Origin: Streptomyces sp. ASQP_92 | GTDB taxonomy: Bacteria > Actinomycetota > Actinomycetes > Streptomycetales > Streptomycetaceae | Assembly: GCF_025399895.1 (NCBI RefSeq) | Contig: NZ_JAODUA010000023.1 | Coordinates: 1-64,000, forward strand | Reading direction: 5' to 3' | DNA: 64,000 bases | Shown here: positions 41,569 to 50,394 of the stretch, one piece after another | How positions within the stretch are numbered: the first letter of the stretch is position 1 | How the letters are laid out: every line of letters begins with the position of its first letter | The notes under the pieces: model-generated | What the model saw: the letters and a program-made list of their open reading frames with translations, nothing else | The model's database searches: none | Told to the model about the DNA's origin: nothing | Translations under genes and position numbers: made by a program

Positions 41569-42918
41569 ATGGGCACATTTCTGCGGCGTCTGCTCGATGA
41601 ACGGCAGATGCAGGACTACGAGGCCTTCCTGCCGCCTTTCAAGCAGGCCGCTGCCGAACTCGCTCAAGTCGAGGCCAATGAGTCTCTCCAGACTCTCGTC
41701 CCGGCGTTCAAGACCTTCCAGGCGTGGTACCTCGGGGCGCGTCAGCCTCAGCGTGATGCACGCCGAGTCCTGGTCCACATGCTCGGTTACACCATCGAGC
41801 AGTTGTGGTCGACGGTGCCCGAAGGTTCGACGCCCAGCATGACGCCGTTGGTCGGCGACAACCGCATAACGTCCCACGCCGTACCCGGCGTGGACATCAT
41901 CCAGATGAGAAGGACAGGTGCCATGGCTGCACGCCGTGCGATGGACTTCGCCTTGGGGGCGGAGCGCAACTTGGTTGGCGAAGAGACGCTGGGGTTCCTC
42001 GGTGACGAGGTGAAGCGCATCGCAGAGATCTACCCAAGGGTCCCTCTGTCCGAGGTGTGGGAAGACCTCGCTCAGGCGCAAGACGAAGCCTTCCGGCTCA
42101 TGGAAAGTGGCCGCGCCCGTCCCTCTCAGTCCCGTGATCTCCACTTCATGGCCACCGTTCTGTCATTCCTGATGGCCAAGGGATCCCACGACATGGGAGA
42201 CCCCAGGACAGCGATGATGCAGGCCAGGACCGCTGGTTTCTGTGCTCGCCAGGCGGAGCATTCCGGACTCATTGCCCTGGTGGACGGACTCCAATCCCTG
42301 ATCTCGTATTGGGCTGACAGGCCAGAGGACGCTCTGCACTACGCACGCAAGGGCGCCGCGACCGGAGCCGACCTTCGAGGGACCGTGACGGTTTGGCTGA
42401 CCGGTCTGGAGGCACGCGCAGCTGCCTTGTTGGGCGATGCGGAAACAGCGCGGGCCGCCGTCGAACGCTCCGACACCCTGCGCGAACAGGTCGTTGCAGA
42501 CGACCTCGACTCCCTCGGTGGCCTGTTCACGTACCCCGTGATCAAGCAGAACTACTACGCCGTCGAGACCGAAGTACTGCTCGGCCACGGTGACGCCCGG
42601 ATCGCTGCGCGGGCAGAACAGGCCGTACAGGACTTCAGCAACCGCGAGAACCCAGCCTGGGCCTTTGGCGATCAGGCAGGTTCGCAGTGCAACCTGGCCC
42701 TCGTTCGCCTCTTCGCCGGCGACCTGGACGGTACGGCCGAAGCCATCCGTCCCGTACTCGAACTCACGCCCAGCCACCGCAACAACGGCATCGTGGTCTC
42801 CGCAGAGCGTGTGCGAGCAGCACTGGCACGAAGCGACGCCCGAGACGCAGCAGCCGCCCGTGATCTGAGCACTGAAATTGCGATGTTCCGGCCGTCCCGT
42901 CCCGCCCTTCCCCGCTGA
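41569..42918 (+). CDS. TPR-type helical repeat protein, possible regulator
   Basis: 449 residues, almost wholly helical. Residues 150-440 have the alternating small/large residue pattern of TPR-like repeats (for example RTAMMQARTAGFCARQAEH and GDLDGTAEAIRPVLEL). The N-terminal 100 residues have a segment typical of Streptomyces HTH-TPR proteins but no clear HTH. Start ATG 41569. It is followed by GNAT and DUF397 genes, the latter often paired with such regulators. Confidence 0.6.
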   Translation: MGTFLRRLLDERQMQDYEAFLPPFKQAAAELAQVEANESLQTLVPAFKTFQAWYLGARQPQRDARRVLVHMLGYTIEQLWSTVPEGSTPSMTPLVGDNRITSHAVPGVDIIQMRRTGAMAARRAMDFALGAERNLVGEETLGFLGDEVKRIAEIYPRVPLSEVWEDLAQAQDEAFRLMESGRARPSQSRDLHFMATVLSFLMAKGSHDMGDPRTAMMQARTAGFCARQAEHSGLIALVDGLQSLISYWADRPEDALHYARKGAATGADLRGTVTVWLTGLEARAAALLGDAETARAAVERSDTLREQVVADDLDSLGGLFTYPVIKQNYYAVETEVLLGHGDARIAARAEQAVQDFSNRENPAWAFGDQAGSQCNLALVRLFAGDLDGTAEAIRPVLELTPSHRNNGIVVSAERVRAALARSDARDAAAARDLSTEIAMFRPSRPALPR

Positions 42919-42943
42919 CCCCCGGCATAGCATCATCCCGTGC

Positions 42944-43507
42944 ATGTACCCGATCAGCCGCCGCCACCAGCGCCTTGCCCTTCGTGAACTGACTGCCGAC
43001 GATGTCGAAGCAGTTCTGGCGATCTACGGCAGCAGCACGGCCACCGAGCACCTCTCGTTCGAACCACGCTCCAGGGACGAGGTCGCCCGGCTCCTCTGCC
43101 ACACCATCACGGCAGCAACGATCACGCCTCGCTCAGAATTCTCTCTCGCCGTGACAGAGCAAACTACGTCGCGCCTCATCGGCTTCGCGCGCCTCGCCCT
43201 GGACCCCCACCAGCAGCAAGCGGCGACGATCGGCTTCGCCCTGCGCCCGGACACATGGGGGGTTGGCTACGGACTTGAAACCGTCCAGCTCCTGCTCGGT
43301 CTCGGGTTCGACGAGCTGGAGCTCCACCGCATCTGGGGGGCGCGTTCACCGGAGAATGCCGCATCCGCCCGCACCATGATCGCAGCCGGGATGCGCGAGG
43401 AGTACACCATCCGCGAGCACGTCAAAAAGGCTGGTCGATGGCGCGACTCCGTCGTTCACACCATCTTGGATCGCGAATGGAAGGTGCAGCAGAGCCCTGA
43501 AGCCTGA
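42944..43507 (+). CDS. GNAT acetyltransferase (RimJ/RimL-like)
   Basis: 187 residues: LALRELTADDVEAVLAIYG at the N-terminus, LIGFARLALD, IGFALRPDTWGVGYGLETVQLLL (acetyl-CoA-binding loop variant) and RIWGARSPENAASARTMIAAGMRE. This is the RimJ/RimL-type acetyltransferase pattern, with N-terminal or small-molecule amine substrates. ATG 42944 lies 25 bases after the TPR gene. Confidence 0.8.
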   Translation: MYPISRRHQRLALRELTADDVEAVLAIYGSSTATEHLSFEPRSRDEVARLLCHTITAATITPRSEFSLAVTEQTTSRLIGFARLALDPHQQQAATIGFALRPDTWGVGYGLETVQLLLGLGFDELELHRIWGARSPENAASARTMIAAGMREEYTIREHVKKAGRWRDSVVHTILDREWKVQQSPEA

Positions 43508-43548
43508 TCACGCATCAGCACCGCAGCACCCGACAGAAGGGTCTAGCT

Positions 43549-43770
43549 ATGAACCCTGTCCTGACGTCCACCGACGTCGCACCCGAAGGTGCCTGGTTCA
43601 AGTCCTCCTACAGCGGTGCCGAGGGCAACTCGTGCATCGAAATCGCCCCCCTGAACTCCGGAGTCGGCATCCGCGACTCCAAGGACAAGGAAGGGCCGGC
43701 CCTCGTCGTCAGTCACACGACGTGGGCGGCCTTCGTTCGCCCGGTGCGCTCGGGCCATCTCGGCATCTGA
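43549..43770 (+). CDS. DUF397 protein
   Basis: 73 residues with the DUF397 signature WFKSSYSGAEGNSCIEIA, then GVGIRDSKDKEGPALVV and a final TWAAFV. These small proteins usually pair with XRE regulators in Streptomyces and are implicated in antitoxin-like or regulatory partnerships. Start ATG 43549 follows AGAAGGG. A strong terminator follows. Confidence 0.85.
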   Translation: MNPVLTSTDVAPEGAWFKSSYSGAEGNSCIEIAPLNSGVGIRDSKDKEGPALVVSHTTWAAFVRPVRSGHLGI

Positions 43771-43785
43771 GCTCAAAGCACCACC

Positions 43786-43820
43786 GTGCTCCGCCCCCAG
43801 TCCTAGTGGGGGCGGAGCAC
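43786..43820 (+). terminator. Hairpin terminator after DUF397
   Basis: A perfect 14-bp stem (43786-43799/43807-43820, seven-base loop) lies 15 bases after the DUF397 stop, between convergent genes. It is a good bidirectional terminator candidate. Confidence 0.7.
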
Positions 43821-43935
43821 TGCTGTCTCACAATGACGCATGCGTCTGACAGCCACCAGAATGCCTGCAGTGTCGCCTGGCGTCGTTAGACCGGGCCGGG
43901 TCCGTCACTTCCTTTCCCCGGCCCGGGGCGTGTGG

Positions 43936-45310
43936 TCAGCGGCGGTCGCTGAGGAAGTCGCGGGCGCGCTCGTCGAGTTCGGTGGCGCAGCGCAGTCCGC
44001 GTGTGCGCAAGCGGGACAGGTCGCGCCGCATGTTGCCGACGGCTTTGCGGGTGCGCGCGGACTGGACGCCGTCCATGTGGTCGATGGCCTGGCCCCAGGT
44101 GGCGCACGCCTGCTCGATGCTGCCTTCGGCGGCCTGCATCTCGGCCTGTGCGACCAGGTCGAGGGCGACGATCCGTGCGTAGGTGCCCGGCGGCCGGCTC
44201 GATGCCGCCGCTCCGTACATCGCGGCGGCCCGGCGCCGGTCGCCAAGGGTCTCGAAGACTTTCGCCGACCGGCTGTGGACCGTGGCGGCGGGCGGGCCCC
44301 ACGATAGGGCCCAGAACGGTACGTCGTCGCCTTTCGCTGAGTGCAGGGCGGTGCGGGCGCGCTCGACTTCCCGTACGGCTTCCTGGCGCTGGCCCGCTTT
44401 GGCGAGGGCGTGCGCGTGGGTGACCGCGAACAGTGCCTCGGTCTGGGTGTCGACCCGCCCGTGCACCTTGTCGACGGCCGAGGCCGCCAGGGCCAGGCAG
44501 TGCTCGGGCCGGTGCAGTTTCATGCCCTGCTGGGACATGGTCCTCATGACGAACGCGTCGTGGCCGGTGATCCCCGACTCGCGGGCCAGGGCGTACGACT
44601 GGAGGTAATACCTCTGCGCAAGGCCCTGCTCCCCGCCGTCGTACGCCCGCCAGCCGGCCTGGTGAACCCCAACGGCCGCGGCGGACAGCATGTGGCGGTG
44701 GTCGTCCTCGGAGCTGAACCGGACCCGGCACAGGGTCGCAACGTCCGACATCAGGTACTGCACGAGCGCGGAGCGGCCGTGCTGCCCGCCGTGACGTTCG
44801 TCCATCACCGCGAATATGCCGACCATGTCCCGCACCGCGGCGACATCGGCGTGCCCGACGCGGGCACCGGTACGGGCCTTGGCCGCGCGGGAGGCGATGT
44901 CGGTGACGTGTTCCAGCGGCAGGACGGCGGCCGCGACCGAGTACGCGGCGCCGGACAGGAAGCCTCGGCGGTCCAAGTCACCCCTCCAGATCGGCATCAG
45001 GGCGTCCAGCGGGTCGTCGCCAATGGACAGTCCGATGCTGTCATTCTCCCAGCCGGCCGGCGTCGGCAGGCCCAGATCTTCCGGGGGTCAGGGTCCGTCT
45101 CAGGCGGCGGGAGAGAGCGATCGTCAGGTAGCGGCTGGTCTGTCCTGAGGGCGTCACCCCGGCGATCCAATGGTCCACCGCCGACTTGTTCGTCCGCAGG
45201 GAGTCGCCTGTCTCGGCCGCGACCTGGCGGACTGACTGGGCGAGCGCCGCATAGGTCCAGCCCGACTCCGCGATGGCGTCCCGGAGCCTCGCGTTCGGTA
45301 AGCGCCCGGA
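43936..45310 (-). pseudogene. HTH-TPR regulator, frameshifted paralogue of 28642
   Basis: The 353-residue ORF (from 44997) matches the TPR part of the 28642 protein (MDERHGGQHGRSALV, LAQRYYLQSYALA, KLHRPEHCLALA, TYARIVALDLVAQAEM). The HTH part lies upstream in another frame: ARLRDAIAESGWTYAAL and NKSAVDHWIAG. Removing one base in the run at 45081-45087 joins the two through LTP-EDLGLPTPAGWENDS and IGDDPLDALMPIW. No start codon is found before residue R-L-P-N at about 45310, where a perfect 10-bp inverted repeat (45303-45312/45321-45330) begins. It is either a pseudogene or an assembly indel on a truncated gene. Confidence 0.65.
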
Positions 45311-45883
45311 ACGCTGAAGTGTTCCGGGCGATAGCGGCTGCGCCCCTGGCCCGTGCTGTCCCCGAAGCCCATGACCGCGCGGTGGCGGCTCACTCCTTCG
45401 AGGGGTACGCGGCCGGGGACGTACGGCGCAACCGGGCCCGGCTTGAGACCCTGAGGCTGGGGCTCGCAGCATCGGCGGATGAATGCGCAGCGCCCTGAAG
45501 GCGCCCCATTAGGTGTGTGAGCAGCGGGATTTCGCGACTGTCGGCCACGTGTACGACACCGTCTGTATGCTCACGCCACGAGACCGTATCGGGCCGGACC
45601 ACCACACCGTGATGGAGTCCTACCGTGCAACTCCGCTGCGCGCTTCTTGAGTTGCCGCCGGAGAACGCGCCGGGCTCCCCGCGCGCCGGTCCCGCTAGCC
45701 GTTTTCGGGGAGGCAGCTTGCCTTCTTCTCCTGAAGCAGGGGCATCAGGCCGGTCCCGGCGTCTACAGCTGCTGTAGGTGGGCGCTGGCCCGGGGGCTCT
45801 GGGGCCGCCCGCTCGCCCAGTCGTAAGGTGACGGCGCGCCACGCGTGTTGGTGGCGCGACATGGAGGAAGGGGAAGCCATTCA
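45311..45883. other. 573-base region with ORF fragments only
   Basis: A + strand frame up to 45498 ends in a plausible protein-like stretch (RAVPEAHDRAVAAHSFEGY) without a start. A 45-codon frame from GTG 45513 to 45650 is also open (for example VYDTVCMLTPRDR). Neither is recognised, and both could be gene remnants. I make no gene call. Confidence 0.35.
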
Positions 45884-46510
45884 ATGAGGACGATCGTGCC
45901 GCTCGTCGCACTGTGGGCGGTCACGGCCGCGGTCACCCGGTGGTGCTGGAAGACATGGCGCCGAGGCAATGACTCTCTGTGGGCCGCCCGATGGGGCTCG
46001 ATGGGCTGGACCCTGCTGATCGGTGACCTCGCGGTCATGACGACGCTCGCCGCCCTGAACGTCGTACATCTAGTGACCGAGACCGTTAGTGTGGTCCTGC
46101 TCCTGGCGGCCGCCGGGTGCGCGGTGGCCAAACCCGTAGCCACCCGACGGGCCGACACCTCCACCCGATCCCTGCGCAGCGGACTCGGTCTCCCCGTTGC
46201 CCGCCCCTTGTGGCGCCCGATGACCGTGGGCGCCTGGTGGCTGGCTGGCGGCACCGTGTCCATGGCAGCGTGGCTGGTCAGCGATGCGTTCCATTCCGGC
46301 CACGACGCTCCCCACCCTGCATTTGACGCACCGGGTGGATCGCCGCTACCTCAAGGCTTCATGGCCGCCGGAGTCGTCCTGACCTTCCTCGCTCTGGCAC
46401 ACTGCGCCATCCAGGAGGAACGGATCCGCCGCGAGCAGCGGCGCGTACGCGCCGCCGAACAGCACTACCTCACTCACAATCCGACCTCAGAAGCCGATCA
46501 CCCCAACTAG
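45884..46510 (+). CDS. Integral membrane protein
   Basis: 208 residues with four hydrophobic segments at about 3-20, 42-60, 65-85 and 115-135, and a fifth near 160-178, ending in a charged cytoplasmic tail rich in Arg and Glu. ATG 45884 follows GGAAGGGGAAG. No family recognised. It is monocistronic. Confidence 0.6.
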   Translation: MRTIVPLVALWAVTAAVTRWCWKTWRRGNDSLWAARWGSMGWTLLIGDLAVMTTLAALNVVHLVTETVSVVLLLAAAGCAVAKPVATRRADTSTRSLRSGLGLPVARPLWRPMTVGAWWLAGGTVSMAAWLVSDAFHSGHDAPHPAFDAPGGSPLPQGFMAAGVVLTFLALAHCAIQEERIRREQRRVRAAEQHYLTHNPTSEADHPN

Positions 46511-46621
46511 CGTTGGCCTTCCGCGTGCCGTCCTCGGCGCGGGCCTTGGGGGCTTTGGGGCCTGGTGCCGCCACGGTGGTCAGGCCGTCGCGCCAGGGTC
46601 GCTACGCATCGTCGAGGACTG

Positions 46622-47224
46622 TCAGGCTGATCCCCATCCGGCTTCTTCTGCCAGGGCGGGCCAGGCCAGGTACACGGTATGGCCGGGGGTCAGCGGGGTC
46701 GTCGCCGGTCGTTCGGGATCCAGGACGCCGCAGAGTCGACCGCGTAGGTTGGTTCGGATCCTCTCTGCCTCCCATGTGCCGATCTCCCTCGCGAAATCCT
46801 TGAAGGTCTGTCCGCACGCCATAGACCACAGCAGAGCCATGCCCTCGTCCGGGAGGCGGCCGGGGTGGTGGGGTCGTGGGTGGTCTACCAGGCGGTGGCG
46901 CAGCGCGAGAGCGACAAGGCCGGCGCGGGTGGTCCGATGGCCGACCCGTTTGATCAGTTTGCGGACGCACCACGACACTTGGTCGGGACTGACGGCGAGT
47001 GCTTCTGCGATGGCCCTGTCCGTGCTGCCGATGAGGAGGAGTTGTAGGACCTCTCGTTCTGGCGTGCCGAGGTCCGCGAGCCCTGCGGGGCACGTGTCGT
47101 CGAGGACTCCGGGGGGCTTCGCCCGGCAGAGGCGTGCGTGGTCGTAGTGATCAGAGGCGCCGGCAGGTCCGCCGTGGGGTGTCTCCGCACGGGTGGGAGC
47201 TGTACGGGCTGTCTGTCTGCTCAC
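46622..47224 (-). CDS. LuxR-type HTH protein
   Basis: 200 residues. A LuxR/GerE-type HTH is visible at about residues 50-105: LGTPEREVLQLLLIGSTDRAIAEALAVSPDQV followed by VRKLIKRVGHRTRAGLVALALR. The C-terminal 80 residues are unassigned. No receiver domain. GTG 47224 overlaps the stop of the upstream gene (GTGA), so it is coupled to it. Probable DNA-binding regulator. Confidence 0.7.
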   Translation of the reverse strand: MSRQTARTAPTRAETPHGGPAGASDHYDHARLCRAKPPGVLDDTCPAGLADLGTPEREVLQLLLIGSTDRAIAEALAVSPDQVSWCVRKLIKRVGHRTTRAGLVALALRHRLVDHPRPHHPGRLPDEGMALLWSMACGQTFKDFAREIGTWEAERIRTNLRGRLCGVLDPERPATTPLTPGHTVYLAWPALAEEAGWGSA

Positions 47225-47700
47225 GCCGAGCCTTGCGGCAACGGTTGGTTCGCTGGTGTCGGTCTTGCTCTTACCACCGGTTGCGCTGGCCGCTTGTCTG
47301 CCGGGTGCTCGGTAGTCAGGCGGAGGAGGGTGCGGCAGTGGCGTGCGAGGTCGCGTACAGCGTCGTGAGCGAGTTCCGGGTCTCCGGGCAGGGCGGCCGT
47401 GGCCTTGTCCTGGATGAACAGGAGGGCGAGTGCGAGTAGTTCAGCGGATGGGTTGCCCTCGCGGAGTTCGACACTGATGCGTTCGGCCATGGTGGAGGCC
47501 AGGGGGCGCAGGTACGCGCGCAGGCGTTTGTGCCGGCGAGCACTCGTTTCCGGCGACGGGACAGCGGAGCAGCGATCGAGGATGGTGTCGATCGTCTCGG
47601 TGATGTCGTCGGTGTCCAGCGGCGTCGGTGTCCCGGGCGTGAGGCCGCCAGTGGGGCAGTGGAGCTGTGGGGTGTGCGCGGGAGAGATGGAGAGTGTCAC
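47221..47700 (-). CDS. Hypothetical protein in LuxR operon
   Basis: 159 residues, helical, with segments such as MAERISVELREG and DAVRDLARHCRTLLRLTTE. The layout recalls small Streptomyces proteins annotated DUF6415, but I cannot confirm it. Overlaps its neighbours on both sides by four bases. Confidence 0.55.
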   Translation of the reverse strand: MTLSISPAHTPQLHCPTGGLTPGTPTPLDTDDITETIDTILDRCSAVPSPETSARRHKRLRAYLRPLASTMAERISVELREGNPSAELLALALLFIQDKATAALPGDPELAHDAVRDLARHCRTLLRLTTEHPADKRPAQPVVRARPTPANQPLPQGSA

Positions 47701-47948
47701 GGCTCCCTCTGGTCGAGCTCGACCCAGAAGACCGACTTCTTGTCTGCGGTCAGGTCGTGTCCGAAGCGGACATTAGTGCTGGTGAGGGTGGCGAGGAGTC
47801 TGGTGTGGGCTGTCTCGCTCAGGTCGTCGGGCACGTCGGCCTCTATGCGGATCAGATCGGGCGTCTCATCAGTGCGGGGGGTCGTACCGAGCTCGGATTT
47901 CAGCATCGAAGCGAGCGCTGTGGCCGCGGCACTCCCCGACGACTTCAC
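47697..47948 (-). CDS. Small hypothetical protein
   Basis: 83 residues, first gene of the three-gene - strand operon divergent from the GntR regulator at 48080. Residues 30-80 look like a small alpha/beta unit ending SVFWVELDQ. It may be under control of the two GntR-type operators at 47986-48016. Function unknown. Confidence 0.55.
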   Translation of the reverse strand: MKSSGSAAATALASMLKSELGTTPRTDETPDLIRIEADVPDDLSETAHTRLLATLTSTNVRFGHDLTADKKSVFWVELDQREP

Positions 47949-47985
47949 AAGTCCCCCCGCACACCATCGATTACCTAACGTAGTG

Positions 47986-48016
47986 CTGATGCATTAGTTT
48001 GTTCCTAATGCATTAG
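47986..48016. promoter_or_regulatory. Twin palindromic operators between divergent genes
   Basis: CTAATGCATTAG (48005-48016) is a perfect 12-base palindrome. CTGATGCATTAG (47986-47997) is the same with one change; centres are 19 bases apart. They lie between the 47948 operon and the GntR gene at 48080. This is a classical autoregulated GntR layout. Confidence 0.7.
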
Positions 48017-48079
48017 CTTGTCAATGGAGGCCAGCAGCCGTCCCACCACTGTCGTTACGAGCACTACGGAGATCCCCGG

Positions 48080-48850
48080 ATGGTCCCCGACGAGCCGCCG
48101 CCCTATCTGAAGGTCGCCGACGATCTGCGCCGCAGGCTGGCAGCCGGGGAATGGGCCGTCGGCGACAAGCTGCCTTCCCGGGCCCAGCTCGCCGCCTACT
48201 ACAAAGTCGGCCCTAACGTCCTCCAGAAGGCGCAGGAGCGCCTGATCGTCGAAGGGCTGCTTGAAGGGCGCTCGGGTTCTGGCACCTATGTGCGGGCGCC
48301 CCGGGAGCGGCGGCGCCTGGTGCGCTCACGCCACCGGGAGCAGCGTGGGATCAGTCCGTTCAAGGCCGACATGGCCGAGCTAGGCGTCAACGGCAGTTGG
48401 GATGCCCACTCAAAGGCCCGCACGCCCGCCCCGGACGGCATCGCGCAGCGGCTCGGCATCGCCCCGGGGGACCTTTGCGTACGCACCGCTTACGAGTTCC
48501 TCGGCGACGGCCAGCCGGTGCAGACCTCTGTCAGCTGGGAGCCCATGGCGATCACTGGTGATACGCCGGTGTTGCTACCGGAGATGGGGCCGATGGCCGG
48601 CAAGGGGGTGGTCGAGCGGATGCAGTCCATCGGGATCAGCGTCGATGAAGCAGTCGAGGTTCCCCGGCCCGCCCGTGCCACTCAGGCGCAGGCCAACCTG
48701 CTCGGCATCAGCCTCGGCGACCTCGTCCTGGTCATCGAGCGCACCTTCTACGACTCCGACGGCCGCCCCGTGGAAACCGCCGACATCGTTGTTCCCGATG
48801 TCCGGTGGGAAGTCGCCTACGAGTACGGCGTCCGGCCCCGTACCGAGTAG
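48080..48850 (+). CDS. GntR/HutC-family regulator
   Basis: 256 residues: an N-terminal winged HTH (PPYLKVADDLRRRLAAGEWAVGDKLPSRAQLA, then VLQKAQERLIVEGLLEGRSGSGTYV) and a UTRA-type ligand domain (about 90-250) with TVPVQTSVSWEP-like strands and LVLVIERTFYD. GntR proteins of this type regulate conjugation or metabolism on Streptomyces plasmids (for example KorSA of pSAM2). It is divergent from the 47948 operon, with twin operators between. Start ATG 48080. Confidence 0.8.
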   Translation: MVPDEPPPYLKVADDLRRRLAAGEWAVGDKLPSRAQLAAYYKVGPNVLQKAQERLIVEGLLEGRSGSGTYVRAPRERRRLVRSRHREQRGISPFKADMAELGVNGSWDAHSKARTPAPDGIAQRLGIAPGDLCVRTAYEFLGDGQPVQTSVSWEPMAITGDTPVLLPEMGPMAGKGVVERMQSIGISVDEAVEVPRPARATQAQANLLGISLGDLVLVIERTFYDSDGRPVETADIVVPDVRWEVAYEYGVRPRTE

Positions 48851-49010
48851 TTCCGCTCAAAGGGCGTCGTCGGCTTCGGGGCCTGCGCGAAATGACAGGC
48901 ACCCCTGTAAGCGGCTCCTGCCGCGAGGTGGCGCAATCAGGCAGCCGACTGGCGGCCCGAGCCCAGGGATCGGTGGAAGCGCCTGCCCGTGGGCCCTGCA
49001 ACCATCCGTG

Positions 49011-49580
49011 CTATTGCCGGGCGAGTCCGGCCGGGTCGATCTCGAAGAGGAACGGGGCCTCGATCCGGGTGGCGGTCCCGGGGAGCGCGATAACGGTTTC
49101 CGTATACCGGCCGCTGTCCAGTTCACTGACGATCAGGCGGGGTGCCGGGTCGAATTCCAGGCGCCAGTAGTGCGGGATCGCGGCCTCCGCGTACAGCAGG
49201 GGCTTGAGCTTGCGGTCCATCGTCTTGTTGCCGGGTGAGACCAGTTCGATGACCAGTTGGACCGCGTCGGCGTCGATACTGACCTGGTCCTCTGCGGTCG
49301 CGCCCGCGTCGGCGATGACGATGTCCGGCACGACCAGCCCGGAGGGCAGCGTGACGTTGATGGCTTCGAGTACCTCGACCGGGGCCGCAGCGGCCCGTAC
49401 CGCGGCGTCGAGGGCGACATGGAGCCGGAAGCTGGCGCGCTGGTGCCGCAGCCCGGGGGCGGGAGACATCACGAGTGACTCCCCGAGCAGTTCGTAGCGC
49501 ACGGTCCGGTCTTCGGGCAGGGCCAGGACGTCGGTGACGGTCCAGGGCCCGTTGTGGTGCGTGAAGCTGGCAACGCTCAT
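49011..49580 (-). CDS. Uma2-family endonuclease-like protein
   Basis: 189 residues with the Uma2/DUF820 pattern: RYELLGESLVMSPAPGLRHQ, LPSGLVVPDIVIAD, VQLVIELVSPGNKTMDRKLKPLLYAEAAIPHYW. The Asp...Glu...Lys positions (PDIV, IELVSPGNK) fit the PD-(D/E)xK nuclease fold. Function of the family is not established, but it is frequent on mobile and conflict loci. ATG 49580 follows GGAGGTGGAAGG. Confidence 0.85.
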   Translation of the reverse strand: MSVASFTHHNGPWTVTDVLALPEDRTVRYELLGESLVMSPAPGLRHQRASFRLHVALDAAVRAAAAPVEVLEAINVTLPSGLVVPDIVIADAGATAEDQVSIDADAVQLVIELVSPGNKTMDRKLKPLLYAEAAIPHYWRLEFDPAPRLIVSELDSGRYTETVIALPGTATRIEAPFLFEIDPAGLARQ

Positions 49581-49679
49581 TCCTTCCACCTCCTCATCGC
49601 GTGGCACTGCCCAGTGTGGCCTGCCAGGCGGCTGGCGTCTTGGGGCAATTCCACGGTCCACCGGGTGGCGGTGTCCGGT

Positions 49680-50096
49680 TCAGCCGCCGTGGCGGCCCTG
49701 GGCCAGGTCGCGTCGCAGGTCGTCCAGGGTACGGCCGTCCGGCAACTGCCACAGGGTCCAGCCGTTGATGACGTTGCCGGTGATGGCCTCGGCGGCCTTG
49801 GACGGGGAGGGGAAGACGGCGGCCTGGCCATCGACGATGAGTTGGCCGTCGCTCGTGACCACGGCGCGCCCCTGGCGGCCTGCCCGTCGCTGATGGAACG
49901 CGAGGATGGTGCCCTCGGCGAGCAGCCCCGCCTTCATGAGCTCGGCGAGCGGTCCATGGGGGGCCGCGGGCGCGGCAGGAGAGCTGTTGCGATCCCCTCC
50001 GCCCAGGGAGAGCGTGACGTGGACGGTGTCGTCGCCGCCGGCCTTGACGAGGTGAGCGAGCACGGCGGGATCGAAGTGGATGCTGAGTGTGGGCAT
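49680..50096 (-). CDS. RAMA-like domain protein
   Basis: 138 residues. The C-terminal 80 residues fit the RAMA (restriction enzyme adenine methylase associated) type: LMKAGLLAEGTILAFHQ, a middle VVTSDGQLIVDGQAAVFPSPSKAAEAITG and NGWTLWQLPDGRTLDDLR. Such domains accompany restriction-modification enzymes and may recognise modified DNA. No methylase gene is adjacent. Start ATG 50096. Useful to consider with the modification island at 15-19 kb. Confidence 0.65.
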   Translation of the reverse strand: MPTLSIHFDPAVLAHLVKAGGDDTVHVTLSLGGGDRNSSPAAPAAPHGPLAELMKAGLLAEGTILAFHQRRAGRQGRAVVTSDGQLIVDGQAAVFPSPSKAAEAITGNVINGWTLWQLPDGRTLDDLRRDLAQGRHGG

Positions 50097-50394
50097 GTGC
50101 GGCCTTCCGGGTCGGTGCGGAGCCGGCGGCCGGCCCCTTCCTCCTGCTGTTCGCTTCTGACACCAGGTACTGAGAGCTTATATCTGCTTCCATGGCCAGT
50201 GGTAGAGCAGTGCTCATGGGGCCGCAGATCAAGAGCATGTAGCGGCGCACAACCCCCTATCTCCCGCTGCCCAGCCTAGCCCTGGTGTGGATCGTGATGC
50301 AGAGCGAGACCTCCGGGCAGGAATATCGCAGCCGTGATGTAAGTTCTTCTTAACTACTGAGCTTCGAAGATGTTTCGAGTGGTTGGGGGACTTG

